Positions 54,970 to 62,819 of a DNA stretch of 64,000 nucleotides are shown piece after piece. The position numbers were made by a program, and so were the translations under genes. The stretch comes from a marine group bacterium Sva0996 bin134 (GTDB taxonomy: Bacteria; Actinomycetota; Acidimicrobiia; Acidimicrobiales; Bin134), in the NCBI GenBank assembly GCA_002239105.1, contig MPNQ01000012.1, positions 29,982 to 93,981 on the forward strand, read 5' to 3'. Every line of letters begins with the position of its first letter. Position 1 is the first letter of the stretch. The notes under the pieces are model-generated. The model saw only the letters and a list, made by a program, of their open reading frames with translations. It did not search any database and was not told where the DNA came from.

Positions 54970-56010
54970 CTAGTAGCCCCGGTCGGGGTCTACCACGTTG
55001 CGAAGCGGCGTCCCGGCCAAAAAGCGTTCCAGATTGTCGCAGAACAACTCCATTAGGGCTTCGTTGTAGCCCTCGCGGGCAGTGGAGCAGTGGGGCGACA
55101 GATACATGTTGGGCGCATCCCACAGCGGGCTGTCAGCGGGCAGCGGCTCCTCGCGGGTCACATCCAGCACCGCGGCCCCCACTTGGCCTGACTCCAGCGC
55201 GGCCACCAACGCGGCTTCGTCGATGATCGAGCCTCGTCCCACGTTCACTACCACCGCCCCCGGCTTGAGCCGTCCCAAGCGCTGGGCGTCGAACAGATCG
55301 ATGGTTTCGGGGGTGTGGGGAGCGCACAGCACCACCGCATCGCAGCGAGCCAGCATCTCGTCAAGGCGGTCGAGGCTGAACAGCTCGTCGACGTCGGGGT
55401 CGGTGTCGCCGGGCTGGACAGAGCGGCGGTTGGCCAGCACCTTGGTCTCGAAGGCTCTGATCCGGCGGCCCACATCGCGGCCGATGGCACCCAGGCCGAC
55501 GATCCCGATGGTCTTCCCCTTCACCAGCAGTCCCTGGTGCATCTGCCAGTGGTGGTCCTTTTGCTGGCGCTCTAGCAATCGGATGTCCTTCCACACCTCC
55601 AGCAGCCGGCCTACGGCAAACTCGGCGATGGGAGCCGAGGCCACCCCGGCGGCGTTGGTCAACGCGATGCCTTTTGCCTTCAGCTTGGCCGGCTCCAGTT
55701 GGCCGATGCCCGCCCCGATGGCCTGAACCCACTGCAATCGGGGTGCCCAATCCCTGATGCCCGGGGGCAGGTCGAGGGCCATCAGCACATCGGCCGCCGC
55801 GATGGTTTCCCTCTCCTCCTCGGTCAGGGTCGGGGCGGTGGCCAGCAGTTCATCGGTGACTCTGCCCTTGGCCTTGGCGTCCCGCAGCCCGTGGGGTTCG
55901 AAATAGGCGATGTTGTGGAACTGCACATCAGGAAACCTCCGGTGCAGGTCATCTAGCTCAGACTCATCCATGGCCAGCGGGTACATCACTACGGCGCTTA
56001 GCTTGCTCAC
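54970..56010 (-). CDS. D-2-hydroxyacid dehydrogenase family protein
   Basis: A 346-residue NAD(P)-dependent reductase. GIVGLGAIGRDVGRR (about 169) binds the cofactor; the catalytic Arg is in NVGRGSIIDEA (about 267), the Glu in VTREEPLP (about 293) and the His in SPHCSTA (about 314). The family reduces 2-oxoacids such as glyoxylate, hydroxypyruvate or branched 2-oxoacids. The stop lies 36 nt before the esterase start. Substrate not predictable. Confidence 0.88.
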   Translation of the reverse strand: MSKLSAVVMYPLAMDESELDDLHRRFPDVQFHNIAYFEPHGLRDAKAKGRVTDELLATAPTLTEEERETIAAADVLMALDLPPGIRDWAPRLQWVQAIGAGIGQLEPAKLKAKGIALTNAAGVASAPIAEFAVGRLLEVWKDIRLLERQQKDHHWQMHQGLLVKGKTIGIVGLGAIGRDVGRRIRAFETKVLANRRSVQPGDTDPDVDELFSLDRLDEMLARCDAVVLCAPHTPETIDLFDAQRLGRLKPGAVVVNVGRGSIIDEAALVAALESGQVGAAVLDVTREEPLPADSPLWDAPNMYLSPHCSTAREGYNEALMELFCDNLERFLAGTPLRNVVDPDRGY

Positions 56011-56097
56011 GGCGGGAACCCTAGCTTCCTGTCGCCAACGCTGGTTTCATCGCCGCCGACATCGGCTCGCCCAGTAGGCAAGCGATAGCGTCGGCCC

Positions 56098-56988
56098 ATG
56101 GACACATTTGAGGGCAAAGCGGCAGTCATCACCGGCGGGGCCAGCGGAATGGGCCGAGCCATGGCCGACCATTTTGGCGCGGCTGGCGCCCGCATCATGA
56201 TCGCCGACGTAGAAGGCCCGGCGATGGACGCCGCGGTGGCCGAGATGAACGACGCAGGAATCGACGCGGTGGGCGTGCTCACCGACGTTAGCTCTGAGCA
56301 AGACATGGACGAGCTGGCCGAAGCGGCCTTCTCTCGATTCGGGCAGGTCAACGTGGTGTGCAACAACGCCGGTGTGGGCGCTGGCGGCTTGATGCACACC
56401 CTCACCACCGCCGACTGGCAGTGGGTCCTCGGGGTGAACCTCTGGGGCGTGATTCACGGCATCCGGGTGTTCCTCCCCCACCTCATGGATCATGGCGACG
56501 GCCACATCGTGAACACCGGCTCGGTTGCCGGGCACACCTCGTATCCCAACATCGGCCCCTACAACGCCACCAAGCACGCGGTGGTCACCATCTCCGAAAC
56601 GCTCTACAGGGAACTTGAAGAGAGCGGCTCGACGGTCGGCGTTTCGGTGCTCTGTCCCGGCCTGGTAACCACCAACATCATCAACTCCGAGCGCAACCGC
56701 CCCGAGACGCTTCGCTCCCCAATAATCCCGCCCGATCCCACTGCCGAGGACGAGGAGCGGATCCAAATGATGATGGCCATCTACGAGGATGCCGTGAAAC
56801 CGCCCGAGGTGGCCGAGTTGGTGTACAACGCGGTGCTCGACAACCAGTTCTACATCTGGACCGACTACGTGTACGCCGAGTCCATCATGCAACGCCACGA
56901 GGACATCCAACTGGGCCGCAACCCCAGCCGCCGGGCCCAGCTCATCGACGAGGACCAAACCGTCAAAGGGCCACCACAGGCTGGCTGA
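56098..56988 (+). CDS. SDR-family oxidoreductase
   Basis: A 296-residue SDR, longer than the classical 250 because of a C-terminal extension after residue 235. TGGASGMGRA (about 13) is the cofactor loop, NNAGVGAG follows, Ser is in TGSVAGH and Tyr/Lys in YNATKHAVV (about 158-162). The extension (RIQMMMAIYEDAVKPPEVAE) resembles that of SDRs of actinobacterial lipid and xenobiotic metabolism. It precedes mtr by 8 nt and probably shares its transcript. Confidence 0.85.
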   Translation: MDTFEGKAAVITGGASGMGRAMADHFGAAGARIMIADVEGPAMDAAVAEMNDAGIDAVGVLTDVSSEQDMDELAEAAFSRFGQVNVVCNNAGVGAGGLMHTLTTADWQWVLGVNLWGVIHGIRVFLPHLMDHGDGHIVNTGSVAGHTSYPNIGPYNATKHAVVTISETLYRELEESGSTVGVSVLCPGLVTTNIINSERNRPETLRSPIIPPDPTAEDEERIQMMMAIYEDAVKPPEVAELVYNAVLDNQFYIWTDYVYAESIMQRHEDIQLGRNPSRRAQLIDEDQTVKGPPQAG

Positions 56989-56996
56989 TCTCGCTT

Positions 56997-58355
56997 ATGC
57001 CTGAGTCCTCTGAGCACTTCGACCTCGTGGTGGTGGGCACGGGGTCGGGCAACAGCGTTTTGACCCCCGATTTCGACGATTGGCGGGTGGCGCTGATCGA
57101 GCGGGACGTTTTTGGTGGGACCTGCCTGAACCGGGGCTGCATACCCTCGAAGATGTTCGTGTACGCCGCCGACATGGCCCATCAGGCGGGGCATACCGGC
57201 CATTTGGGGGTGGACAGCACGCTGAATGGGGTGCGTTGGCCCGAGATCGTAGACCGGGTGTTCGGACGCATCGATCCCATCGCCCAAGGCGGGGAGGACT
57301 ATCGGCACAGCCTGGACAACGTGACCGTATTCAACGGCGACGCCCGCTTTGTCGGCCACAAGATGCTGGAGGTAAACGGGCGGCAGATCACCGGCAGCCA
57401 CATCGTGCTGGCCGCCGGGGCCCGGCCGTTCATCCCCCCGATTCCTGGATTGGCCGACGTGCCCTACCACACCTCCGACACCGTGATGCGTCTGGAATCG
57501 CTGCCCGAGCGAATGGTGATTTTGGGCGGGGGCTACATTGCTGCCGAGCTGGGCCACGTGTTCGATGCCATGGGGGCGTCGGTGACCATAGTGAACCGCT
57601 CTGAACGTCTGCTGCGGGCCGAGGACGAGGATGTGTCGGTCGCGTTTACCGAGATCGTGAGCCAGCGAATGGACTGCGCGCTGGGCTCCCCCATCACCGG
57701 TGTGTCTCAGACCGGTTCTCAGATCACCGTTGAAACCGAAGCCCGAGACGTGACTGGAGATGTGCTGCTGGTGGCCACCGGCCGGGTGCCCAACGGCGAA
57801 CAACTCGGCGTGACCATCTCAGGGGTTGAACTTGACGACGACGGCTATGTGGTGAATGACGAGTACCTCCGAACCGGCGTCGATGGAGTGTGGGCGCTAG
57901 GGGACATCTGCCACGCGGCCCAGCTCAAGCACACCGCAAACGAGGACACCCGGGCGGTGGCCCACAACATCGCCCATCCCGACGATCTGCGGGTGCCCGA
58001 TCATTCCGGGATCCCCCACGCGGTGTTTGCCTACCCCCAAGTGGCTGCCGTTGGTGCCACCGAGCAAGCTCTGCATGCCGAAGGGCGACCCTACGTGAAG
58101 GCCGTCCGCCCCTATCAAGACACCGCCTACGGCTGGGCCATGGAAGACACCACCAGCTTCGCCAAGGTGCTGGCCGATCCCGAAACCCGGCTGCTGCTGG
58201 GCGCCCACATCATCGGCCCCCAGGCCCCCACCCTCATCCAGCAGCTCATCCAGGGCTTCCAGTTCGGCCTCACCGTCGACGAGATGGCCCGCGGCCAGCT
58301 CTACATTCACCCCGCGCTCACCGAGGTGGTGGAACAGGCGCTGTTAGAGCTGTAG
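56997..58355 (+). CDS. mtr: Mycothione reductase
   Basis: A 452-residue FAD disulfide reductase that regenerates mycothiol from mycothione with NADPH. VVVGTGSGNS (about 11-20) and the redox pair CLNRGC (Cys 43 and Cys 48) are characteristic, as are VFGRIDPIAQGGEDYR, YGWAMEDTTSFAKV and the C-terminal IHPALTEVVEQALLEL with the His-Glu base pair. These phrases match mycobacterial Mtr rather than lipoamide dehydrogenase. Mycothiol is limited to actinobacteria, so this gene is the best phylum marker in the window. Confidence 0.93.
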   Translation: MPESSEHFDLVVVGTGSGNSVLTPDFDDWRVALIERDVFGGTCLNRGCIPSKMFVYAADMAHQAGHTGHLGVDSTLNGVRWPEIVDRVFGRIDPIAQGGEDYRHSLDNVTVFNGDARFVGHKMLEVNGRQITGSHIVLAAGARPFIPPIPGLADVPYHTSDTVMRLESLPERMVILGGGYIAAELGHVFDAMGASVTIVNRSERLLRAEDEDVSVAFTEIVSQRMDCALGSPITGVSQTGSQITVETEARDVTGDVLLVATGRVPNGEQLGVTISGVELDDDGYVVNDEYLRTGVDGVWALGDICHAAQLKHTANEDTRAVAHNIAHPDDLRVPDHSGIPHAVFAYPQVAAVGATEQALHAEGRPYVKAVRPYQDTAYGWAMEDTTSFAKVLADPETRLLLGAHIIGPQAPTLIQQLIQGFQFGLTVDEMARGQLYIHPALTEVVEQALLEL

Positions 58356-59165
58356 CTAGCCCGCTGGAGTGGCCGCGACCGGCCCGGCACCGGAGGGGTC
58401 GTAGATGGTTACCCGGTGGATGCGGCGGTGGTCGGAGCCGTAGTCGTCGATGGCATAGTGCATGGTGCAGCGGTTGTCCCATAGCGCGGCGTCGCCGTCG
58501 CTCCACCGCCACCTCACCGTGTATTCGGGCCGCTCCATGTGGTCGCACAAGAGAGTGAGCAAGCTTCTGCTCTCCAAATGGCTCATCCCATTGAGCGACG
58601 ATGTCCACCCCCGGTTCACGAACAGGATCCGACTGCCGGTCTCGGGGTGGGCGGTAACCGCCGGATGGTCGGTGAACTCGGTGAGCCCAGCCCGGCCGTG
58701 GCGGGCGGTGATCCCCTCAATAGCCGCCTTGATCGGATCGGACAGCCCCTCGTAGGCCGCCTGGGTGTTGACCCACATAGTGTCGCCGCCGGAGGGCGGG
58801 GATTCCTTCATCGACAACAGCGAGCCCAGCGGGGGTTGGCGGGCGAAGGTCACGTCTGTGTGCCAGAAGTTGGCCCGGGAATAGGCATTGGAGCTGTCCA
58901 GCACCAGGATCTTGCCCTCGTCGTCCACCGTGTGGTGGTCGCGATGGTCGGTGTCGTCGTTGCTCACTGCTGCCAGATCACCGAACAGCGAGCCAAGTGC
59001 CACATGTTGCTCGTCGGTCAGATGAATCCGGGGAAAGAACAGCACCTTGTTGGCCCAAAACGCCTCCCGCAGCTCAGCCACGACGCCGTCGTCAAGATGA
59101 TCGGCATCCAACCCCTCCACAGTGGCCCCCAAAGCCGCCGGCAACGCAGTCACTTTGATGCTCAT
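58356..59165 (-). CDS. TauD/TfdA-family Fe(II)/2-oxoglutarate dioxygenase
   Basis: A 269-residue non-heme iron dioxygenase. The facial triad is HTD (His 102, Asp 104 in FWHTDVTF) and a distal His 236 (RCTMHYAIDDYG), with the 2-oxoglutarate Arg near 251 (HRRIHRV). TauD hydroxylates taurine, releasing sulfite; relatives attack 2,4-D, alkyl sulfates or other acids. The taurine receptor lies 56 kb away, so a link is possible but unproven. Its stop abuts the mtr stop (convergent). Confidence 0.88.
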   Translation of the reverse strand: MSIKVTALPAALGATVEGLDADHLDDGVVAELREAFWANKVLFFPRIHLTDEQHVALGSLFGDLAAVSNDDTDHRDHHTVDDEGKILVLDSSNAYSRANFWHTDVTFARQPPLGSLLSMKESPPSGGDTMWVNTQAAYEGLSDPIKAAIEGITARHGRAGLTEFTDHPAVTAHPETGSRILFVNRGWTSSLNGMSHLESRSLLTLLCDHMERPEYTVRWRWSDGDAALWDNRCTMHYAIDDYGSDHRRIHRVTIYDPSGAGPVAATPAG

Positions 59166-59189
59166 AGCACCATGCTTTCAGATCGGCGC

Positions 59190-60806
59190 CTACCGGGACA
59201 GAGAGTCGAGCGCGGTCTGCTTGGCCCACTTGTAGTCAGGCTTGCCATTGGCGCCCCTCTGCACGGCGTCGGTGCGAACAATCGCCTTGGGGAGCTTGTA
59301 GGCGGCAAGCCGGGTGCGGGCATCGCCAATGATCTCATCGTCGGTGGCGTCCCCCTCCACCTGAGCGACAGCAGTGACCGCCTCACCCCACTTCGGGTCG
59401 GGCACCCCCACCACCAGGCAGTCGGCCACTGCGGGATGGACCTTGACCGCTTCTTCGACCTCTTCGGGATAGATCTTTTCCCCCGCGCTGTTGATGCAGG
59501 CCGAGCCCCGGCCCAACAGCGTGATGGTGCCGTCGACCTCAACGGTGGCCCAATCGCCGGGAACCGACCAGCGCCTCCCGCCGAGGGTTCGAAAAGTGGC
59601 CGCCGTTTTCTCCGGGTCCTTGTAGTAGCCGATGGGGATGGGGCCGCCAACCGCCACCATGCCCTGCTTTCCCGAGCCGGGCTCCACCGGCTGGCCGTCT
59701 TCATCGAATACCGCGGCGTTCTCCCCTAGTGTGAACCGAGCGGTGGCCGAGCCTCCCTTGCGGTCGCTGATCCTCATGCCGGTGCCGGTCCCCTCGCTGG
59801 AGCCGAGCGAGTCAACCAGCTTCATGTTCTTGTGCACCAGCAGGGCCTCTTTCGCCGGCTGGCTCCAGATCACCCCCGACGACATGACCATGAACACCGA
59901 CGACAGGTCGTAGGGCTCCCCTCGGGCGGCGGCCGCATCCAGGGCGTCGGCCATCGGCTGGCCGAAAGCATCTCCGACAATGGTCAGCACCGTGGCTCGA
60001 TCCCGCTCCACGCAGCGCCACAGAGCGTCAGCGTCAAAACTGCGCTCCGGCATGGTGATGACCGTCCCGCCCTGGGTGAAGGTGGACAGCGCCACAATGC
60101 TGGCCGTGCCGTGCATGAGGGGCGAGGCCGCCAACTGGCGTGACACCCTCCCGCTGTCGTAGATGGCCGCGATGTTGGACTTCACCAGATCGACGGTGTC
60201 GGGGAGGGGCAGGCCCAGCGCTCGAAACGGTGCGACCATGGTGCCGACTAGCGACCCGTGAGGCCACATGACTCCTTTTGGCTTGCCGGTAGTGCCTCCG
60301 GTGTAGAGCATCCAGAGGTCGTCGGGGCTGCGCTTTATGGGCGGGGCCGGCTCGTGCTCGGTGATCAACTGCTCGTAGTCCAGCGCCCAGTCGGGCACGG
60401 GGTCGCCCGGCTCGCCCACACAGATGGCAGCCCGCAGCAGTGGCAAGTCGGCCCGGGCCTCGTCCACCCGGTCGGCCAACTCGGGAGAAAAGAACACCGC
60501 TTTGGCATCGGCGTCCTCCAGCAGGTGGCGAAGTTCCCCGGCCAGGTAGCGGTAGTTCACATTGCAGGGAGCAGCCCGGGCCTTGAACGTCGCGAATGTG
60601 ACTTCGCTGTAAGGGTTGCCGTTGTACAGATATAGACCCACGTTGTCGCCCGCGCCGATGCCAAGTTCTCCCAGCGCAGCCGCCAGACGAGCAGCCCGAT
60701 CCTCGAACTCCCGCCACGTCCGGCTAACCGGATGGCACACCACGGCATCCGCGCCCGGAACGGCTTCCGCAGCGGCCTCCCAGGCAGTGGCCAGATTCAA
60801 GGGCAC
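59190..60806 (-). CDS. AMP-forming acyl-CoA ligase, FadD17/FadD19-like
   Basis: A 538-residue adenylate-forming ligase. LYTGGTTGKPKGVMWPHG (about 178-195), DSLGSSEGTG (about 326), VPGDWATVEVDGTI (about 410) and a C-terminal GKPDYKW in place of PTGK are seen. GTG 60806 gives VPLNLATAWEAAAEAVPG, matching the N-terminus of mycobacterial FadD19-type ligases, which activate steroid side-chain acids; a TTG at 60839 is the longer alternative. It follows the TauD-like gene start by 24 nt on the same strand and is divergent from the next ligase. Confidence 0.83.
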   Translation of the reverse strand: MPLNLATAWEAAAEAVPGADAVVCHPVSRTWREFEDRAARLAAALGELGIGAGDNVGLYLYNGNPYSEVTFATFKARAAPCNVNYRYLAGELRHLLEDADAKAVFFSPELADRVDEARADLPLLRAAICVGEPGDPVPDWALDYEQLITEHEPAPPIKRSPDDLWMLYTGGTTGKPKGVMWPHGSLVGTMVAPFRALGLPLPDTVDLVKSNIAAIYDSGRVSRQLAASPLMHGTASIVALSTFTQGGTVITMPERSFDADALWRCVERDRATVLTIVGDAFGQPMADALDAAAARGEPYDLSSVFMVMSSGVIWSQPAKEALLVHKNMKLVDSLGSSEGTGTGMRISDRKGGSATARFTLGENAAVFDEDGQPVEPGSGKQGMVAVGGPIPIGYYKDPEKTAATFRTLGGRRWSVPGDWATVEVDGTITLLGRGSACINSAGEKIYPEEVEEAVKVHPAVADCLVVGVPDPKWGEAVTAVAQVEGDATDDEIIGDARTRLAAYKLPKAIVRTDAVQRGANGKPDYKWAKQTALDSLSR

Positions 60807-60877
60807 GAGGAGTGACGATATCGCGACCGAACCAGCCAACCCGACTTAGCTCACTCTCCTCATGCCATGATCGCCGG

Positions 60878-62368
60878 GTGAGATCTGACGCCGTCCACTT
60901 CCCACCTGGGGATGATCCAGATTCGGTAGAACTGACTGCCGATGTGAGCCTTCCGGCGGCTTGGAGCAAGTGCTGGGCCTCTCAAACCTCCAAACCAACG
61001 CTGTGGGACGCGAGCGCGGGGTGGATTTCCAGGGGCGATTTGGCCCGGCGCACGAAGGCCGCGGCGGGCCGGCTCTTTGGTGCAGGCCTGCGCAAGGGCG
61101 ACCGGATCATCCTCTCTGCCGCCGCTTCAGTGGATCTCGTGGTGGCCCACGTTGCCGCCCTCAGATTGGGACTCATCGTTGTGCCGGTGAATGGGGCGTA
61201 CCAGCAGGGTGAACTGGCCCATATCGTCGGCGACGCCGAGCCTCGAGCCGCGGTGGTTGACAACCCCCAGTGGGTTCGATGGCTGGCTGAGCTTGCCCCT
61301 GAGATACTGGTGGCCTCCCCCCGGCTGGACCTTGACGATGCCGCAGCCCCCAGCCTCGACCAGCTCTCCAGCCGCGACCCCGCCCTGCTGGGTTACACCT
61401 CGGGTACGACCGGTGTGCCCAAAGGGGCGGTGCTGACCCACGGCAACCTGCTGGCGGGTGCCGAATCGGTCCGCATTGCTTGGCGGTGGACGCCAGATGA
61501 TCGCCTGGTGCTGGCCCTTCCCCTGTTCCACATGCACGGGCTGGGCGTAGGGTTGCACGGCACCCTGCTGACGGGGGCGTCGGCGGTGCTGCTGGACGGC
61601 TTTTCCGCCAGTGCGGTGCTGGACGCGGCCGAAGCCCACGACGCCACCCTCTTTTTTGGTGTGCCCACCATGTACACCCGGCTGGCCCAGTCACACCGAG
61701 TGAGCGAACTCTCCCGACTACGGCTGTGTGTGGCCGGTTCTGCTGCCCTGCCCGCCGACCTGCATCGTCGACTCGGGGAAGCGGCCGACGTACGGGTGCT
61801 GGAGCGCTACGGCATGACCGAGACCATCATGCTCGTGTCCAACCCCTACGACGGCGAGCGCCGAGCAGGCACCGTGGGGTTTCCCCTCCCCGGAGTGGAG
61901 CTGCGGCTGGCCCCCGACAGTGGCGAGGTCCTGGTGCGGGGCCCCAACGTGTTCGCCGGCTATTGGCGCCGTCCCGAGGCCACCGAGGAGGCATTCGACG
62001 AAGACGGCTGGTTCCGCACCGGCGACTTGGGCGAATTCGATGAGGAGGGATACCTGCGACTGCGAGGCCGGGCCAAAGAACTGGTGATTTCTGGCGGATT
62101 GAACGTGTACCCCCGCGAAGTAGAAGATGCCCTGCGCTCCCACTCCGGCGTCGACGATGTAGCCATCACCGGCACCCCCGACGAGGAGTGGGGCGAACTT
62201 GTCACCGCCTGGGTCGTCCCTGTCGCTGGCAACACCCCCAAGCTGGAAGACCTGCGATCTCACCTAGACGGCGTGTGCGCCCCCTTCAAGCACCCCCGCC
62301 TCCTCCACCTGATTGACGAGCTTCCGCGAAACGCTCTCGGCAAAGCCCAGAAACACCTCTTGGGCTAG
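60878..62368 (+). CDS. AMP-forming acyl-CoA ligase, malonyl-CoA synthetase (MatB)-like
   Basis: A 496-residue adenylate-forming ligase with LLGYTSGTTGVPKGAVLTHG (about 168-187), LPLFHMHGLGVGLHGTLL, YGMTETIML (about 311), RTGDLGEFDEEGYLRL (about 381) and a terminal NALGKAQKHLL with the catalytic Lys. The HMHGLGVGLHGTLL and FFGVPTMYTRLA segments resemble malonyl-CoA synthetases. GTG 60878 is the first plausible start; the frame is open up to 60812 but would overlap the divergent ligase. Only about 70 bp separate the two start codons. Confidence 0.82.
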   Translation: MRSDAVHFPPGDDPDSVELTADVSLPAAWSKCWASQTSKPTLWDASAGWISRGDLARRTKAAAGRLFGAGLRKGDRIILSAAASVDLVVAHVAALRLGLIVVPVNGAYQQGELAHIVGDAEPRAAVVDNPQWVRWLAELAPEILVASPRLDLDDAAAPSLDQLSSRDPALLGYTSGTTGVPKGAVLTHGNLLAGAESVRIAWRWTPDDRLVLALPLFHMHGLGVGLHGTLLTGASAVLLDGFSASAVLDAAEAHDATLFFGVPTMYTRLAQSHRVSELSRLRLCVAGSAALPADLHRRLGEAADVRVLERYGMTETIMLVSNPYDGERRAGTVGFPLPGVELRLAPDSGEVLVRGPNVFAGYWRRPEATEEAFDEDGWFRTGDLGEFDEEGYLRLRGRAKELVISGGLNVYPREVEDALRSHSGVDDVAITGTPDEEWGELVTAWVVPVAGNTPKLEDLRSHLDGVCAPFKHPRLLHLIDELPRNALGKAQKHLLG

Positions 62369-62766
62369 AGCGGCTTCAGGTGTACGCAGAGGGGCCCGAG
62401 CAAAGCCTCTACGAAAGCGTCATCGCAGTAGAGCTTTTCTCCGTTTAGGAGATTGCCTTCAGCGGGCATCATGGACATGACCATGTGGCGGGGCTTCCCG
62501 TCCAACTCGATCCAATACTCCTGGATAGCGCACTGGTCGTTGGTCCATTCCCCCAGCACCCCGTAGCCGGTCACCCGCTGGGCGAATTGTGGATACTGCT
62601 CTAGGTAGAACGTCCGGGCCAGATCCCCGCCGGTGAATCCCTTGCCCATGGGCCAGAACTCGTAAGTCGGCTCGTCCACCAGCGTGGCCAGCGTCCGCTC
62701 GGCGTCGTTCTCTGCTTCAGCGGCGGCATGCTCGCGGGCCAAATCCAAGATCTCTTCGGGTGTCAT
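62365..62766 (-). CDS. SnoaL/NTF2-like protein
   Basis: A 133-residue protein with an N-terminal helix pair (ILDLAREHAAAEAENDAERT), then TLVDEPTYEFWPMGKGFTGG, the pattern of SnoaL-like NTF2 proteins. A sheet-rich C-terminal half (QCAIQEYWIELDGKPRHMVM) follows. No catalytic residues are assigned. It overlaps the ligase stop by 4 nt (convergent) and is divergent from the class III CoA-transferase by 53 bp. Confidence 0.65.
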   Translation of the reverse strand: MTPEEILDLAREHAAAEAENDAERTLATLVDEPTYEFWPMGKGFTGGDLARTFYLEQYPQFAQRVTGYGVLGEWTNDQCAIQEYWIELDGKPRHMVMSMMPAEGNLLNGEKLYCDDAFVEALLGPLCVHLKPL

Positions 62767-62819
62767 CGCCGGAGCCTATCTCTTAGTCGTTTCGCTCAAT
62801 GCAGGGGTACGTTGCTGGG

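Noticed and set aside
58356..59165. The TauD-like enzyme as part of the taurine locus at the left end
   Set aside because: The two loci are 56 kb apart, the family has many non-taurine members, and the neighbours here are acyl-CoA ligases, so a shared pathway is not claimed.
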